The notes under the pieces are model-generated. The model was not told the DNA's origin. It searched no databases and saw nothing but the letters and a program-made list of their open reading frames with translations. A stretch of DNA of 64,000 nucleotides, taken from Talinum fruticosum. Taxonomy: Eukaryota; Streptophyta; Magnoliopsida; Caryophyllales; Talinaceae. Shown here one piece after another: positions 43,685-55,334 of the stretch. Positions within the stretch are counted from its first letter, which is position 1. The number at the start of each line of letters is the position of its first letter. The stretch covers positions 1,564,501-1,628,500 of the forward strand of contig JAITYX010000011.1 in the NCBI GenBank assembly GCA_021018815.1. The letters run 5' to 3'. The position numbers were made by a program, and so were the translations under genes.

Positions 43685-46296
43685 ATGGGTAGATCCAAGG
43701 ATACCATTGCGGACCAACATGATAGTTTGTCGAGCAATTGTGCCTCGGGTAGAGACTTGTCGTGCCCCTGTGGATAGGTGTTGTAGTGAGGGCGTTGTAG
43801 GTAAGGAGTCTCTAGGAGTTGTTGCGTCTCGCTGACTTAGAGGTTTCCACGAACCTTGATAGTCATTCCAGCACAGCTCCTCATGAGCTAGTTGTGGCTA
43901 GTCACCCATCGTGGCGGAAAGTTCTTGTGCTTAGCGCAGTTGCGAAAGCCATCCCTTGGCCACGCCACCCGCGACTTCAGATTCCCTTTATGAAAGGTCC
44001 CCCACTCCTAGTTTCCATAGTTGTTCTCGGGAGGTGGTTTACCATTGGGAGGTTAAGAGGAGTCATAGTCTCCGAGGGCAAGTGACATTTACGGGTTGCA
44101 CCTTGCGGGATTCCGGTAGCGGGGTTATGGCTAGGCTTAAGACTTCCTGTCGGCTCAAGACCGTGGATGAACTCGTGCGGGATAGGTATTCCGGAGGTAA
44201 TTCCCCATCCTTAGATATTTCATTATATGATGAGGCCACCTCGTCTTTTATGCCACTTAAGGGGGCGGATGACTCGGTCGAGTCGTTTCCCGAGAGGTCG
44301 AACCCTAGTGACGATCCAGGTTCTCACTTTATCGACCCGCACTTTGTGAGTGACATGGTACAGGCCTCAAGGCTCTTTGGTCATTATCGCATCCCCGATA
44401 GTTATAGGATTATGGTCCTGTTGGATCGGGATACGGTTAAGTCCCTCTCTCTAAGGTGTCGTGCTTTTTATAAAGCGGTGCTCGATAATGGGGTGCGTTT
44501 TCGCTCCATCCTTTAGTTGTATTAATATGCAATAAGTTCAACCTGGCCCCAGCCCAGATTTTTCCCAATTCGTGGCGCTTGATCCGTTCGTTCATCGCCA
44601 CTTGTGAAATAAAAGACCTCCCTTGTAACTTAGAAACGGTCACCCTCCTCCACGGCCTTCGGAAGAGCACCTCGTTAGACGGCGAACGAGGGTGGTATAG
44701 CTTCCCAAATAAAAGGGGATACATGACTACCTTGGGTAGGGCATCCTCAATCCATAAGTGGAAGTATGAGTTTCTTTTTGTAGAGAAGTTGAACGGGGAG
44801 TGGGATGTCCTTGTTTGGAGTGAGGAGGAGGAAGTCGTCAAGATGCCTAGTCCTCACCGCGCAGTTTATCATTCTAAGGTATATGCCATAGCGGAGTATT
44901 TTCGTACCCGAGAAGTACCCTATCCTACGAGGGCGGGAAAGAAAAAGAAGCCTCCTTCTAATTGGCTTCCCAAGAGAGAGTACTTCAAGAAAAACTTGTT
45001 CCTCGTCGCCATTAGGTTGGCTCTCGATTCGAAACTTCCACGAGGTACTTATTCCACCTCATACTTGTTTTTGTTCATGTTTCGAACCGACTCGACTTTG
45101 GTTTGTTTTCTGCGAGATCAGCGAGGGCTCTCCTATCCAAAGCCATGGCCGGGAACTCTTCGCGCGAATGGGGTGACCGAGATACGCACCCTTCCCCCAA
45201 GGTAAGGATGCCGCAAAGAGAGGCAAGAAGAAGAAAGCCTCGGACCATACCCTTCGACCGTCGCTGTCCCGACGATCGGTGTTGTCAAAGGGAGCAACAA
45301 TAGGCCTCCCGTAGTAAGCCTTACATCATTTGTCATATCATTTGCGTTTACTCTTTGATTTTATGCTAACATTGCCTCTTTACAACAGGCTTGTCCTCTT
45401 CCTGCCGAGAAGAGTCAAGCAACGCCCGCTTCAACATCGGGATAGGGGGCCATTTGGTGAGGGGATCGTCTACCTCGAGCAAACGCTTGAGGGATGCTTC
45501 AGACCCTTCCTCCCCGAGGGAACGCTTCCGACTCGAGGGGCAAAGAGATATGTCTAGGTCTCCAATCTCGCCATTTCCCGAGTGCCGATCCGGATACCAA
45601 GGTTATCATGGCGGGTCACCTCCTGAAGGCATATGGCGACACTCCTCACAATGATGTCGCTTCTCCCATCTCTGCTGAGTCGTTGACTATGGCCGAGGTA
45701 AAGAGCAACCTTCTTTATACCTGTGTTTTCTTACCTTTTGGGTTTTAATTCTTTTGTTCAGCGAGGCTCTTATCGGGGCCATGGAGGCTATGGAGTCTCG
45801 GCCTTCCTCCTTGGATCTTCAAAAGGAGGTATCTTCTCTTCAAAGTTCCTTGAAGAAGCTCTCCAAGGAGAATAAGGAGGAAGCAAACCATTTCTAAGGG
45901 AAATGAGCAAGCTGAAGGCTCAGCTGGGGGCTTCCTGAGGAAGAGAGCAAGACTTGAAGATTCAACTGGAGGCTACTCAAGGGAAAGAGCGAGATCTCGA
46001 GGCTCGCGCCGGAGCCGCTCGCGAGAAGGCGCGTAGGCTGGAGGTTGCGCTTCGAGTCCGCGCAGGAGATTGTTGCCGCAACAAGGGATACATCTCTCGG
46101 GAAGCTTCTTGTGGGGTCTCCCCAGCCCGGGTGAGGAAGCGGAGGGGCTAGAGCAATGGCTGGCCTACGCCTCTGTCTTTTACTCCGAGGCCTTTGCCTC
46201 CCAATTAGATTCTCCGACCGAGAGCACCCCGAGGACGGTGAGATTCCCACCGAGGATAGAGCTGATGGCCGTGTCGGGGATGGCCCCGAGGACTAG
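43685..46296 (+). pseudogene. Opposite-strand spliced gene in the Tat element (putative gypsy-type transposon domain)
   Basis: On the plus strand, frames at 43956-44516 and 44579-45205 form one protein with frameshifts. SSFMPLKGADDSVESFPERS precedes FVSDMVQASRLFGHYRIPDS, SLRCRAFYKAVLDNGVRF, MIRSFIATCEIKDLP and YSFPNKRGYMTTLG. This resembles the plant 'putative gypsy type transposon' domain (PF04195), whose function is unknown. Introns with GT-AG ends are likely at 45314-45388 and 45698-45761. Downstream the frame is coiled-coil (LQKEVSSLQSSLKKLSKENK; AREKARRLEVAL) and ends acidic at TAG 46294. Polarity is opposite to gag-pol. Frame breaks show this copy is dead. Confidence 0.6.
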
Positions 46297-46299
46297 CTT

Positions 46300-47110
46300 C
46301 CCTTCTCCTTCCTTTTTCCTAACCCTTCTAGGACTGATTTTGATGGCTTGCATGCCATGTATTTTTGAATGGCCTGCGTGTCATATGACTTAATACTTTG
46401 CTACTTTGGATTCGTTTTGCTTTAAACTTTGATCTTCGAGTGATCCTTGTTTGATGCTTGTTTGGATGCTTACTCAATGCTTACTTACCTCGTTGTTTCT
46501 TTTGGTTGTTGTCGATTTTTCTTGCCGTTTTTGGGTATATGATCATCTTTTTACTTTGGCAATATTTTGGTCTGTCTTAGGGATTGCATTAGCCCCTGGT
46601 TTGCCCCTAAAATCGGTATAAGCAAAACATGCAATAATAGAAGTTAACAATGTAGTTGTCGTAGGGGGTAACAGTGAGTCCCTACTCTTTCTTCTAACTT
46701 TAACAAAGTTAAGAAAATACAACGAGAGGGACCGAGAGGTTGGGAGCTCAAGGGGTTCGTATTAGCCCCTATTCATGCCCCCAACTTCAGCAAAGGTAAA
46801 ATATACGATGAAAGAGATCGAGAGTTTGGTTGCTCTACGGGATCGTATTAACCCTTATTCATGCTCCCAAAACCGACTTAAAATAAGACATGAGGTATAA
46901 AGTTGCAGAAAATTTACTCATTGTATTAAGATAGAAGATCGAAGTCCATTACAAAAGAGAAGAATGGGTGCCCCACTGAGCGCTTTCCGAAAAGTCACGT
47001 CAATCATGGCTGATTCTTATACAACATTTTTGAGACTTGGGCTGGGTGGGTCTTTAAAGAAAGGCCCCCACGCCGGTCGATGAGCTTGTACTTGTTTACA
47101 AAATGAAGGT
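46300..47110. repeat. Spacer with tandem repeats between opposite-strand gene and pol
   Basis: No gene. From 46580 to 46900 a unit of about 90-100 bp with TATTAGCCCCTATTCATGCCCCCAA-like words recurs imperfectly two to three times. The pol stop lies at about 47125. Confidence 0.6.
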
Positions 47111-47119
47111 GCTTCCTAG

Positions 47120-48200
47120 TACTTAGATGAAGTACTTCTTTAAGTTGCTACTATGCCATGCTCTGGGAATGTCTGTTCCTTCGAGGGTCGCCAACCTATA
47201 GGTCCCTGGGTGGACTACCTCATGAATGATGTATGGTCCTTCCCGAGTTAGTCATGAGCTTGTCGTGCTCCGTTGCCTTTCCTACGGCTTCGGTTTTCCT
47301 TAGAACCAAATCACCGACTTTAAGATCTCTTCCCTTCACCCTCCTGTTGTAAGCTCTTGCCATTTTCGGTTTGGTTATGGCATCACAGAGATAGCTATCT
47401 CCTCAAACCATCGGGAGTAAGTCAAGGGCCTCCGGAGGGTCCCGTTGTTATACTCCTCCTAAAAGGTTGTGAGGCGAGTGGATGTGAAGGGCTACTTCTA
47501 CCGGAACATGGCTTCAAATCCATACACTAGCATGAAGGTGTTTCTCCTATGGCTGACTTCTCTGTGGTCCCGATTGACCATAAGACGGCCAGCAACTCCT
47601 CCGCCCATTTTCCTTTAGCATCGGCTAGCCTCTTCTTAAGGTCGTTAAGTATGACCTTGTTGGTTGACTCGGCTTGGCCGTTAGTTTGGAGATGAGCCAC
47701 TGCCGTGAAGCGGGCTTGGCAACCATATTGGGCGAGGTAATCCCACACCTTGTCGGTGACGAATTGTCCTCCATTATCAAATATCATCGCCACAGGGACG
47801 CCAAATTGAGTGATTATGCTCTTCCGGATGAACTTGCGCACTTCTTTTCGGTGATCGAGGCTACAACTTCCGCCTCTATCCACTTAGTGAAATAGTCCAC
47901 AGCGATGAACAAGTACTTGCGTTGACCCGTGGCTTTCGGAAATGGACCAAGGATATCCATCCCTCATTTTGCAAAAGGAAGGGGTGATTGGATAAGAGTT
48001 AGCTCGGTAGGAGGGCGCTTTGGCTCAAGAGCAAATTTTTGGCATTTGTCACATCTCCTCACCAAGTTCATTGAATCTTCTCATAAGGACGGCCAATAAT
48101 AGCCGGCCCGTAAAGCCTTTGTTGCCGGTGCCCTTCCGCCTATGTGCGAGCTACACACTCCTTCATGAATTTCTTCAAGTATTTTTGACCCATTTTCGGC
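47120..48200 (-). pseudogene. Tat integrase
   Basis: From about 48200 down, the minus strand shows the zinc-binding region (RRCDKCQKFALEPKRPP), the core with GMDILGPFPKATGQRKYLF (first Asp), FGVPVAMIFDNGGQFVTD (second Asp, 47527-47883) and LQTNGQAESTNKVIL (Glu). The C-terminal end has TDIPRAWHSSNLKKYF before the stop near 47125. All three catalytic residues remain, but in different frames. No chromodomain is seen, as expected for Tat. The enzyme would insert the DNA copy into the genome. Confidence 0.85.
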
Positions 48201-48531
48201 GGTACACAACGAAGCAAGGGTTGGAAGTGCGCCTTCTTGTAGAGTGCTCTGTCATAGTAAACAAACCATTCTCGCTCTCTTCTTGACATGCTCCGCTTCT
48301 TTGCTTGTCTTGTGGAAGTTTCCCCTTCGATTGGTAGTTGATGAGGGGATCCATCCAAGTGTTGCTCTGTCCTAGCCACATGGTTTCTTTGACATTGATA
48401 CTTCTCTCTCCGAGTATCTCTCATTGGATCTTTTTTGGTTGCCCGTCGGCCTAGGAGCTGGTGAGTTTAGAGAGGGCATCGGCTTGTCTGTTCTCCGAGC
48501 GGGTACGTACAAGATTTTGAAGTGCTTGGAG

Positions 48532-48860
48532 TCATCCCGCCGCTTCTTTGACCTTTTGACGATACGCTATCATGTCCTTGTCCCGTGCCTCATATTCTCC
48601 ATTTAGCTGGGAAACTATAAGCTGGGAATCAAAGTAGGCTTTTATGGAGCTCGCTCCCGCCGCATAACAGAGGTCTATACCTGCTAGGAGGGCCTCGTAT
48701 CCTGCCTCATTGTTGGAAGCTTTGAACATGAACTTGAGCGCGTGTTCGTATCATTCCCCGTTAGCGAAGTGATGACCAACCCAGCTCCACTCCCGTCTTT
48801 GGTTGCCGAACCGTCTACGTAGAGGGTCCAACATTCGTCTTCGAGATGGTAGAGGCTGGT
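48532..48860 (-). pseudogene. Second (archaeal-type) RNase H of the Tat element
   Basis: The minus strand reads VDGSATKDGSGAGLVITS near 48770-48830 (first Asp). After a frameshift it reads ASNNEAGYEALLAGIDLCYA (Glu) and AYFDSQLIVSQLNGEYEARD (Asp) in 48532-48729. It lies between the RT-linked RNase H and integrase. An extra RNase H in this place is a marker of the plant Tat lineage. Confidence 0.8.
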
Positions 48861-50130
48861 TCGGGTGTGAGCATTCTGCTATGAAATTTACCAATGCTTA
48901 TGCTTTTATAGCTCTTCGAGGTTCGAACTCCGGGCCATACGGGGTCGGCTCAACGGCCCACTTCAGCATTCTTCCGAGCTTTCGAACTTTTGCAACACAT
49001 TCCTCGAGGGCTGGTCGGTAAGGACCGCCACTTTGTGTGCCTCAAAGTAAGGCCGCAGCTTTCTGCGGCCAAGAGGAGAGCGTATGCAAATTTCTCGATC
49101 ACGAGGTAGCGAAGCTCGACGCCCGTGAATGCATGGGCGACGTAATACACACACATGTATTTGCTCATTGTTTCGCTCCACGATGAGGATCTGCGCTTAT
49201 TGCTTGATCCGAGACGGTGAGGTAAATGAGTAGGGGCTCCCGAGTGGGACTGGCGATTTTGGAAGTTGGGCCAAGTATGCTTTCGGTTGGGAGAATGCTT
49301 CTTTTGCTTCGGAATCCCATTCAAACTTTGCTCTTTTCTTGAGAACTTTGAAGAAAGGCTGGCATTTATATGCGAGACCTTGACATAAATCGTCCTAGGG
49401 CGACTACGCACCCCGTTAGCTTTTGAACCTCCTTGATGGTCCCGGGGGACTTCATGTTGAGCACGACTTGCACCTTGTCGGGATTTGCTTCTATCCCTCT
49501 ATGGTTGATCATGAAGCCTAGGAACTTTCCAGCCTTGACTCCGAAGGTGCACTTTTTGGGGTTCGGTTTCATCCCATACCTTCGTAGGACTTCAAACGTC
49601 CTCCGGAGGTTGGAAACGTGATCGATGTCCTACTTGCTCTTGGCGATCATGTCGTCCACGTAAACCTCCATAGTCTTTCCAATGAGGTGGGCAAAGATCA
49701 TGTTGACCAACCTTTGATAGGTGGCTCCAGCGTTTTTCAATCCGAAGGGCATCACATTGTAGCAATACAGCCCTTGGTTAGTGATGAAGGTCTGTTCTTT
49801 CCTGGTCTTCTTTGCATAATGGTATTTGATGGTATCCGAGAAAGCATCCATGAAACTAAGGGCATGGCCTGCCGTAGCATCGACAAGTTTGTCAATTTTT
49901 GGCAAAGGATAGCTATCTTTTAGGCACGCTTTGTTGAGGTCGGTGAAGTCGAAGCACATTCTCCATGTACCGTTCGACTTTTTCACCAAGACGACATTTG
50001 CGATCCACTCGGGGTATTGGCATTCCTGGATGAAGCCTGCCTCAAGTAGCTTTTTGACCTCTTCGGCTACCGCTGTGCTACGTTACGCCCCCGGATGTCT
50101 TCATTTTTGGATGATGGGTTTGTAAGATGG
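48861..50130 (-). pseudogene. Tat reverse transcriptase and linked RNase H
   Basis: The frame 49630-49989 has MVKKSNGTWRMCFDFTDLNK, PLPKIDKLVDATAGH, SFMDAFS, MPFGLKNAGATYQRLV and the catalytic YVDDMIAKSK. The frame 49366-49572 has KPNPKKCTFGVKAGKFLGFM and the EVQKLTG region. The frame 48950-49411 has the linked RNase H with YYVAHAFTGVELRY and EKFAYALLLAAE. All expected landmarks are present. Frame breaks separate the three parts. Confidence 0.9.
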
Positions 50131-50149
50131 GTCGACATTCAACTTGTGC

Positions 50150-50993
50150 TCGATGATCTTAGGGCTCAACCCGGGCATCTCTTTAGGTCCAAAGGCGAAG
50201 ACATCTTTGTACTCTCTTAAGAGTTGGACAAGGCTGTCTTTGATCCCTTCGTGGAGGTTCCCGCCCACTTGTACGAAATAATCGGGGCAAGTTTCCTCTA
50301 AGGGGATGAGTTCGACATCTTCCGAAGGTGTAGATCGGTCCCCGCCATGGTCTTCGGTGGTGGCGAAGCACACCATCATAGTTTTGGGGATTTTGGTAGG
50401 GAGCTCTACTTTCGGTTTCTTGCCCTTGGGGTCATCCTTAGCTTTTCCTTCTTCCGTATGCTTCCCCATTAAGGGTTGAAGGCTTACGACATAGCACTCC
50501 CTTACGGTTTTCGATCTCCATAGATTTCACCTACGGATCCGTCGTCGAGCTCATACTTCATGAGGAGAAGATATGTAGCAATGAGTGCCTTGCTTTGGTT
50601 GAGGGTAGGACGCCCGATGATGACATTATATGCAGAGGGCACGTCGACCACCAAGAAATTCACTTCAATATTCCGTCCTCTAGCCTTGTCTCCAATCCTA
50701 ACCGGTAGGCGGATCATGCCGAGAGGATGCACCGTTTGCCCCACAAATCCAAGGATTGGATTTACGAGAGGGATGAGGTTTTGAGGAGTATACTTCAATT
50801 GGTTTAAGCATTCCATGGTGATGATGTCCATCGAACTTGCCGTATCCACCGGAACCCTCCGGACTATGGCGTCCGAGATTTTCAACGTGATGACCATGGG
50901 GTCATCGTGTGGGGTAACCATGCCTTTTAGGTCCTTATCTCGGAAGGTCATCGCGGGCACCTTCACAGGCGGAGGCTGCCCGGTGATCAACAC
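50150..50993 (-). pseudogene. Tat protease region
   Basis: The frame 50502-50993 reads RRVPVDTASSMDIITMECL, a retropepsin catalytic motif with Ala where Gly is usual. It continues with FVGQTVHPLGMIRLPVRIGD and NVIIGRPTLNQSKALIATY, the flap and C-terminal blocks. The frame 50101-50469 is the connection to RT, with acidic residues (SPKIIEHKLNVDPSYKPI before the RT). A retroviral-type aspartic protease would cut gag-pol. The Ala change may affect activity. Confidence 0.8.
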
Positions 50994-51059
50994 TTGTTGG
51001 GCGCTTCTTAGGTGAGCTTTCCAAGAGAAGGGGTCACGCCCCGGCGATGGTGGCTACGA

Positions 51060-52850
51060 TTACGGTGACATCGTCATCTTCGTAACTCTTTTCTCCTTGC
51101 CGTGAGGAGCCTCCCTTAGCCCCATAGACATCCTTCTTGAGAAAATGGTCGATTTGCCCACTATCGGCCAATTCCCCAAGTGCCTTTTCGGGGCCCGACA
51201 CTCAGCGAGTGTTATGCCCGGTTTGCTCGTGGAACTCACGGTATTTGTTAGATGCTTGGGCCTTGGTAGGAGTGGACATGGGAGCCGGCTTCTTGAGCAT
51301 GGGGTGCCCCTTGATCTCCATCAAAATACTTCATGGATCGGTGTTGAAGCGGTGGTTCACTTCATTCTCTCGGGGCTTCTTTTCATTTCGGGAATTAAAC
51401 TTTCCTTCCCCTCCTTTTCTACTTGCCTCCTCCCCCTCCTCTGCGCAGATCTCCGTGGCCTAGATGAAGTCGGCCGCCTTTCGAAGTGCCTCCGTGAGAG
51501 TAGTCACCTTCCGTTCAGCGAGGGAAAACTTGAATCTTCCGCTCCCGAGTCCATTTAGGAAGGAGGTATAGGCAACTCCATCTTGAAGGTCGGGGATGAG
51601 GATAGCTTCCCAGTGGAACCTCTCGCACATAGTCCTTGAGAGTTTCATTTCTCCCTTGCTTGATTTTTGAGATATGGATGTTGGTTTTCTTCGTTTGCAA
51701 CTCGCGATGAACACAAACTTCTCGGAGAGTTCTTCAAAGGAAGAGATGCTTCCTTGAGGGAGACCGCTGAACCATTTCTGCGCGGCCCCCTTCGATGTGG
51801 CGGGGAAGAATCGGCAGTAGGTCGCATCGTCTCCGTCCTGCACATACATATGGGATTAGTAGTATGCCAGGTGGTCCTCGGGGTCGATAGTGTCATCGTA
51901 CGGTTCGACGCATGGGACCTTTATCTTCTTCATTCTAGGTGCATTCATGATCTTCTTCGAGAAGGGAGTGTTGAAAGTATGTTGGGTTGGCCTCGAGTCG
52001 GAACCGAGAGACGGGAATCGCGCGAGGTTGGTGGTGCGGAACTTCCACCAGGGAAGGACTCTTCCTCCTCTCGGATCGGGGAGGAGTGCGCTCGGTCCTC
52101 TCCGACTTCTCGAGCACCCTTCATAATTGATTACCCTTAGTGTCTCTCCCTTGACCTCTAACGCTCTCGAACTACGGATTGTCCTTAGTCGTGTTTGAGA
52201 GCGTCGTAGGCTCGTTGAGACTCACGACCATGAGTAATCGATCGCACGGGGCTGGTCGTCCTTCGCTCCCTTGAGGTTTAGGCCCCGCTTTTGGTGCCGG
52301 AGCATTGCCTTCAAACCAAGCGGAGCGCCTGCTATGGGTGGCGTAGGGCGAAGCGAGTGCGAGGATGTTGCAATATTTTCATTGGCTCTATGAAGAGCTC
52401 TCTTGGCTTCGATGATCCCCTAGCGTCTCCCTCCTCATAGTGCCTCGTTGGGGGGCACTTGGCCGCTCGAGGGCAAGTGCGGTCGGGGCCTCGGTGGGCT
52501 GTGCTTGGAGCTGCGTGGGAAGGCATCCCGCCCGAGAAGTGGCCAACAGCTGACCTCCCGGGGGTTGTGCCGTACCGGGAGTCGGAGCGTAGTGGAAGGG
52601 CATGATGGGCATGCGTTATTCCATGGTAGCTCGCACTTGTTCTTGCACTTGTTGTGCGACGGTCGTTTTAAGGGTCTCTATTAAGCTCCGAAGAGCCCCT
52701 AGGGTGACGTACCCCTCCGGCCGGTGTGGCGGTTGCCGGTAGACCGCCGAGATGTTTCCGCATCCTCGGCTTGAGGAGCGTCGCGGGATTGGCCCCCGTA
52801 GGCATTGAACGATGAGGGTGAGGGACCGGTGGGTTGGTCGTGTCGCGCAT
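51060..52850 (-). pseudogene. Tat gag
   Basis: The frame 51460-51849 carries the Retrotrans_gag domain (AAQKWFSGLPQGSISSFEEL, SEKFVFIASCKRR, YVREVPLGSY in another frame, and SLAERKVTTLTEALRKAADF). Downstream, near 51120-51250, a frame reads YREFHEQTGHNT and ALGELADSGQIDHFLKK, a block usual after Tat gag. Upstream to 52850 is a low-complexity N-terminal part rich in Arg, Pro and Ser. Gag would form the cytoplasmic particle. Several frameshifts are present. Confidence 0.8.
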
Positions 52851-52900
52851 CATCTTAGATCGAGATCGAATGCCACAAGCCCATCTCGCTACCTTCCTCC

Positions 52901-52915
52901 CCGCAAACGGCGCCA
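52901..52915 (-). promoter_or_regulatory. Primer-binding site of the Tat element
   Basis: The minus strand reads TGGCGCCGTTTGCGG three bases after the 5' LTR. Plant Athila/Tat elements usually have TGGCGCCGTTGCCGGGGA here, complementary to a tRNA-Asp 3' end. One or two bases differ. Confidence 0.8.
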
Positions 52916-52918
52916 AAC

Positions 52919-53522
52919 CGTTTCCGAAGAAAACCGAGTTGATGATGTGGATGTTGATTCGGAGAGAGGAAGGATTTATCGCTCCGGTGCTAAGGACGTG
53001 GCACGATCGACCCGATTCCGCGTGGCGACTGCTTGAACCTGGAAAAAGGTGAAGCCCGGGTGGTGGATCTCGGATTACGCCCCTCCGACGCTCAAGTTAG
53101 TGATTAAGTTAATTGAAGGGATCAAGGAAATCTTCCTCGATATGCATGGGGGAATTCCTTGGGAGTTGAGAGGTTTTCCAAAGGTGGAAACTTTTGGGAT
53201 AAGTGTTAATGAATGTTGAGAGTTTAAGAGTTTGAGAGCTTCAAAGCTTGAATGTGTGATTATGAGGAAAAATGAGATTTGTGGAATGTGAACATATGCC
53301 CCATGGAGTTGGGAATTGATGGGTATATATAGGGAAATTTTAAAGGGGTAGAATAGTAATTTACCATGGTTTAGGGAAATCCTAACCCTCATGGGCTTTG
53401 GGCTTTTACCTAACCCGTTAAGGGTTGGCTTGAGCCGATATCTTCCTCATCCGACTGATTAGGCCGAGTTGACTAGTGATGTGACGGGTAAGTTGAAATT
53501 GACCCGGAAAATACCCGAATCA
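52919..53522 (-). repeat. 5' LTR of the Tat element (604 bp)
   Basis: Direct repeat of the 3' LTR without its insertion. On the minus strand it begins TGATTCGGGTATTTTCC at 53522 and ends TTCGGAAACG at 52919, where the last base is changed from the CA seen in the 3' copy. A TATATAC-type element on its minus strand lies near 53322. Several substitutions and small indels separate the two LTRs, so the insertion is not recent. Confidence 0.9.
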
Positions 53523-55334
53523 AAAGTCATTGTAATCGATCCTTCAGCCTACTTGATAGGCTATACGCTTACCGTTGAGTACTCGTAATTGCTATTGAAT
53601 TACTTGATTTTTGAGTAATTATTCTTAGTGTTTTCAATTTCATGTGCTGGGAAGAGAGGAGGGAGGAGAGAGAAAATGGCAGAGGGAGAGATACTTTTTG
53701 TTGACTTGTAAACTACCCTTAAAAAAACTCAGAGCTATTAATTAAATGTCATATAGACTCTCTCTGCCATCATGGTATTCCATCATCGAGTCAAATTGCC
53801 CATAATTCGGTGATAGATACCAATGACTATTAATCTTTAAGGTCGACGCTTAGTAAAAATAAATCAATAGTTCGGATGATTCTAAGCAGCATGACTCGAA
53901 ATATAAGATATTAAAATTCAAAAATTAAATTAAAAAATAAGAACATTACATAGTCTTAATACAAACACGTTAGCGCATAATTTCCTGCATTTGAATAGAT
54001 TAGTAGCTTCTAAAGTACCTCACTTATTATATTAGTTAAAAAACTGTCTATCAGATTTGCATATTACTGCGTACGTCAAATGCATTTCATCAATTACATG
54101 ATTATATTGTACCAAAAAATATTGGACATAAAACTTTACGTAACTTGCATTGTTTGCACATGGTGACTTTGATCGAATATTTCCCTGATATGTAGTAATG
54201 CAAATGCTAATCAATTGATCCAGTTGTGCTTGTTCTTCATGAGACATTTCACTTCACGGTTATATCTTTGATTGTTTCAGCATACAAATATCTTGTGTTC
54301 TCGTCGATTGTTTCAGCATCAGGCATCCTGTGTTCTCAGCTTCTCGCAAGCCAACAATGCAGGCATTATTGATCATAGTACAGAATACCCTAGAACAACA
54401 ACATACAGAAAATGGGAACCTTGACTATTTCCCATCACAAACATTTGACCTTCATCAGGGTCACCAAGAATGTGTACAGCAATAATATCATTTAACTATT
54501 ACCGTCATATGTAACTAATGGCAAGTTGGCAACTGCTTTTGCAAGGGAGGAAGTATTAGTAGAATTTTAGTCGTAACTCATTATTATGTATCCCATCAAA
54601 AATCAAATGTGTCACAACTTCCATATGGACATCGGAATGGCTGCCAAATACATAATTCAAATTCCAAATGAAAAATTTGAATCAAGCGAGATACTAATTC
54701 CAAAGATAGAGTGTGTTTTAATTGTGCATACATTATTATCTAAAAAAGCGGCAGGAAACATAAGTTTACCTCATAAGAATCTAAAATGCAGGGTGTCAGG
54801 CCGATGTGCCAGCAACTTTGTCGCATTATAACTGCAAACCGCTGCTTCCTATTGCCTAAGAAATATCAAAAGAGGTAGCCATCTTGTCTTAATGAATAGA
54901 TACCACTTACTCTCACCAATAGATTTAACTTCAAAAATATGATCCTCGAGCTATAAATAATTGCCTGGACTTATTGCTGCATGTCTATCCAACAGAAGAA
55001 TGCTCATGGCACGCATGAAAATTAACGCAAGTTTTTTTACATCTGTTTCTCATGATCAGACAGCATAATTTTCGAATCCAAAAAACAAAAACAAGAAATA
55101 AAAGATCAGACTCATGAAAGTTCACTTCGGATCCCCGTTTTTATTACTACTCTCAATTAGTAAAGGAATCTCGTATACAACTCCAACACCAAAACAAAAC
55201 AAAATCAAAACAAGCATTCTCATGCCTCAGTCTTATGACAACCATGGAAGCAAAACTGGATAGAAGAATAGAGATACACAACATCTTACATCCACAGACC
55301 AGAATCAACACACAAGTGTAAGAGGATTCGCATC
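53523..55334. other. Intergenic region downstream of the ABC-F gene
   Basis: No gene recognised. A short tandem duplication of GATTGTTTCAGCAT lies near 54269-54320. The last 150-200 bases before 55334 are presumably the 3' untranslated region of the ABC-F gene. Confidence 0.5.

Larger units (their letters stand above)
38741..53522 (-). mobile_element. Tat-lineage Ty3-gypsy retrotransposon, 14.8 kb
   Basis: Two LTRs in direct orientation (38741-40756, split by an insertion, and 52919-53522) bound an interior with, on the minus strand, PBS, gag, protease, RT, RNase H, a second RNase H and integrase in that order. The extra RNase H, the PBS resembling the tRNA-Asp type and the long 3' region with opposite-strand reading frames are typical of plant Tat elements. 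Flanks AAATT and AAAGT (4 of 5 alike) may be the target duplication. All coding parts carry frame breaks. Without the inserted solo LTR the element is about 13.4 kb. Confidence 0.9.

Noticed and set aside
44437..44841. 134-codon minus-strand frame within the opposite-strand gene
   Set aside because: Antisense shadow of the plus-strand domain at 44330-45205, which shows family-like motifs.
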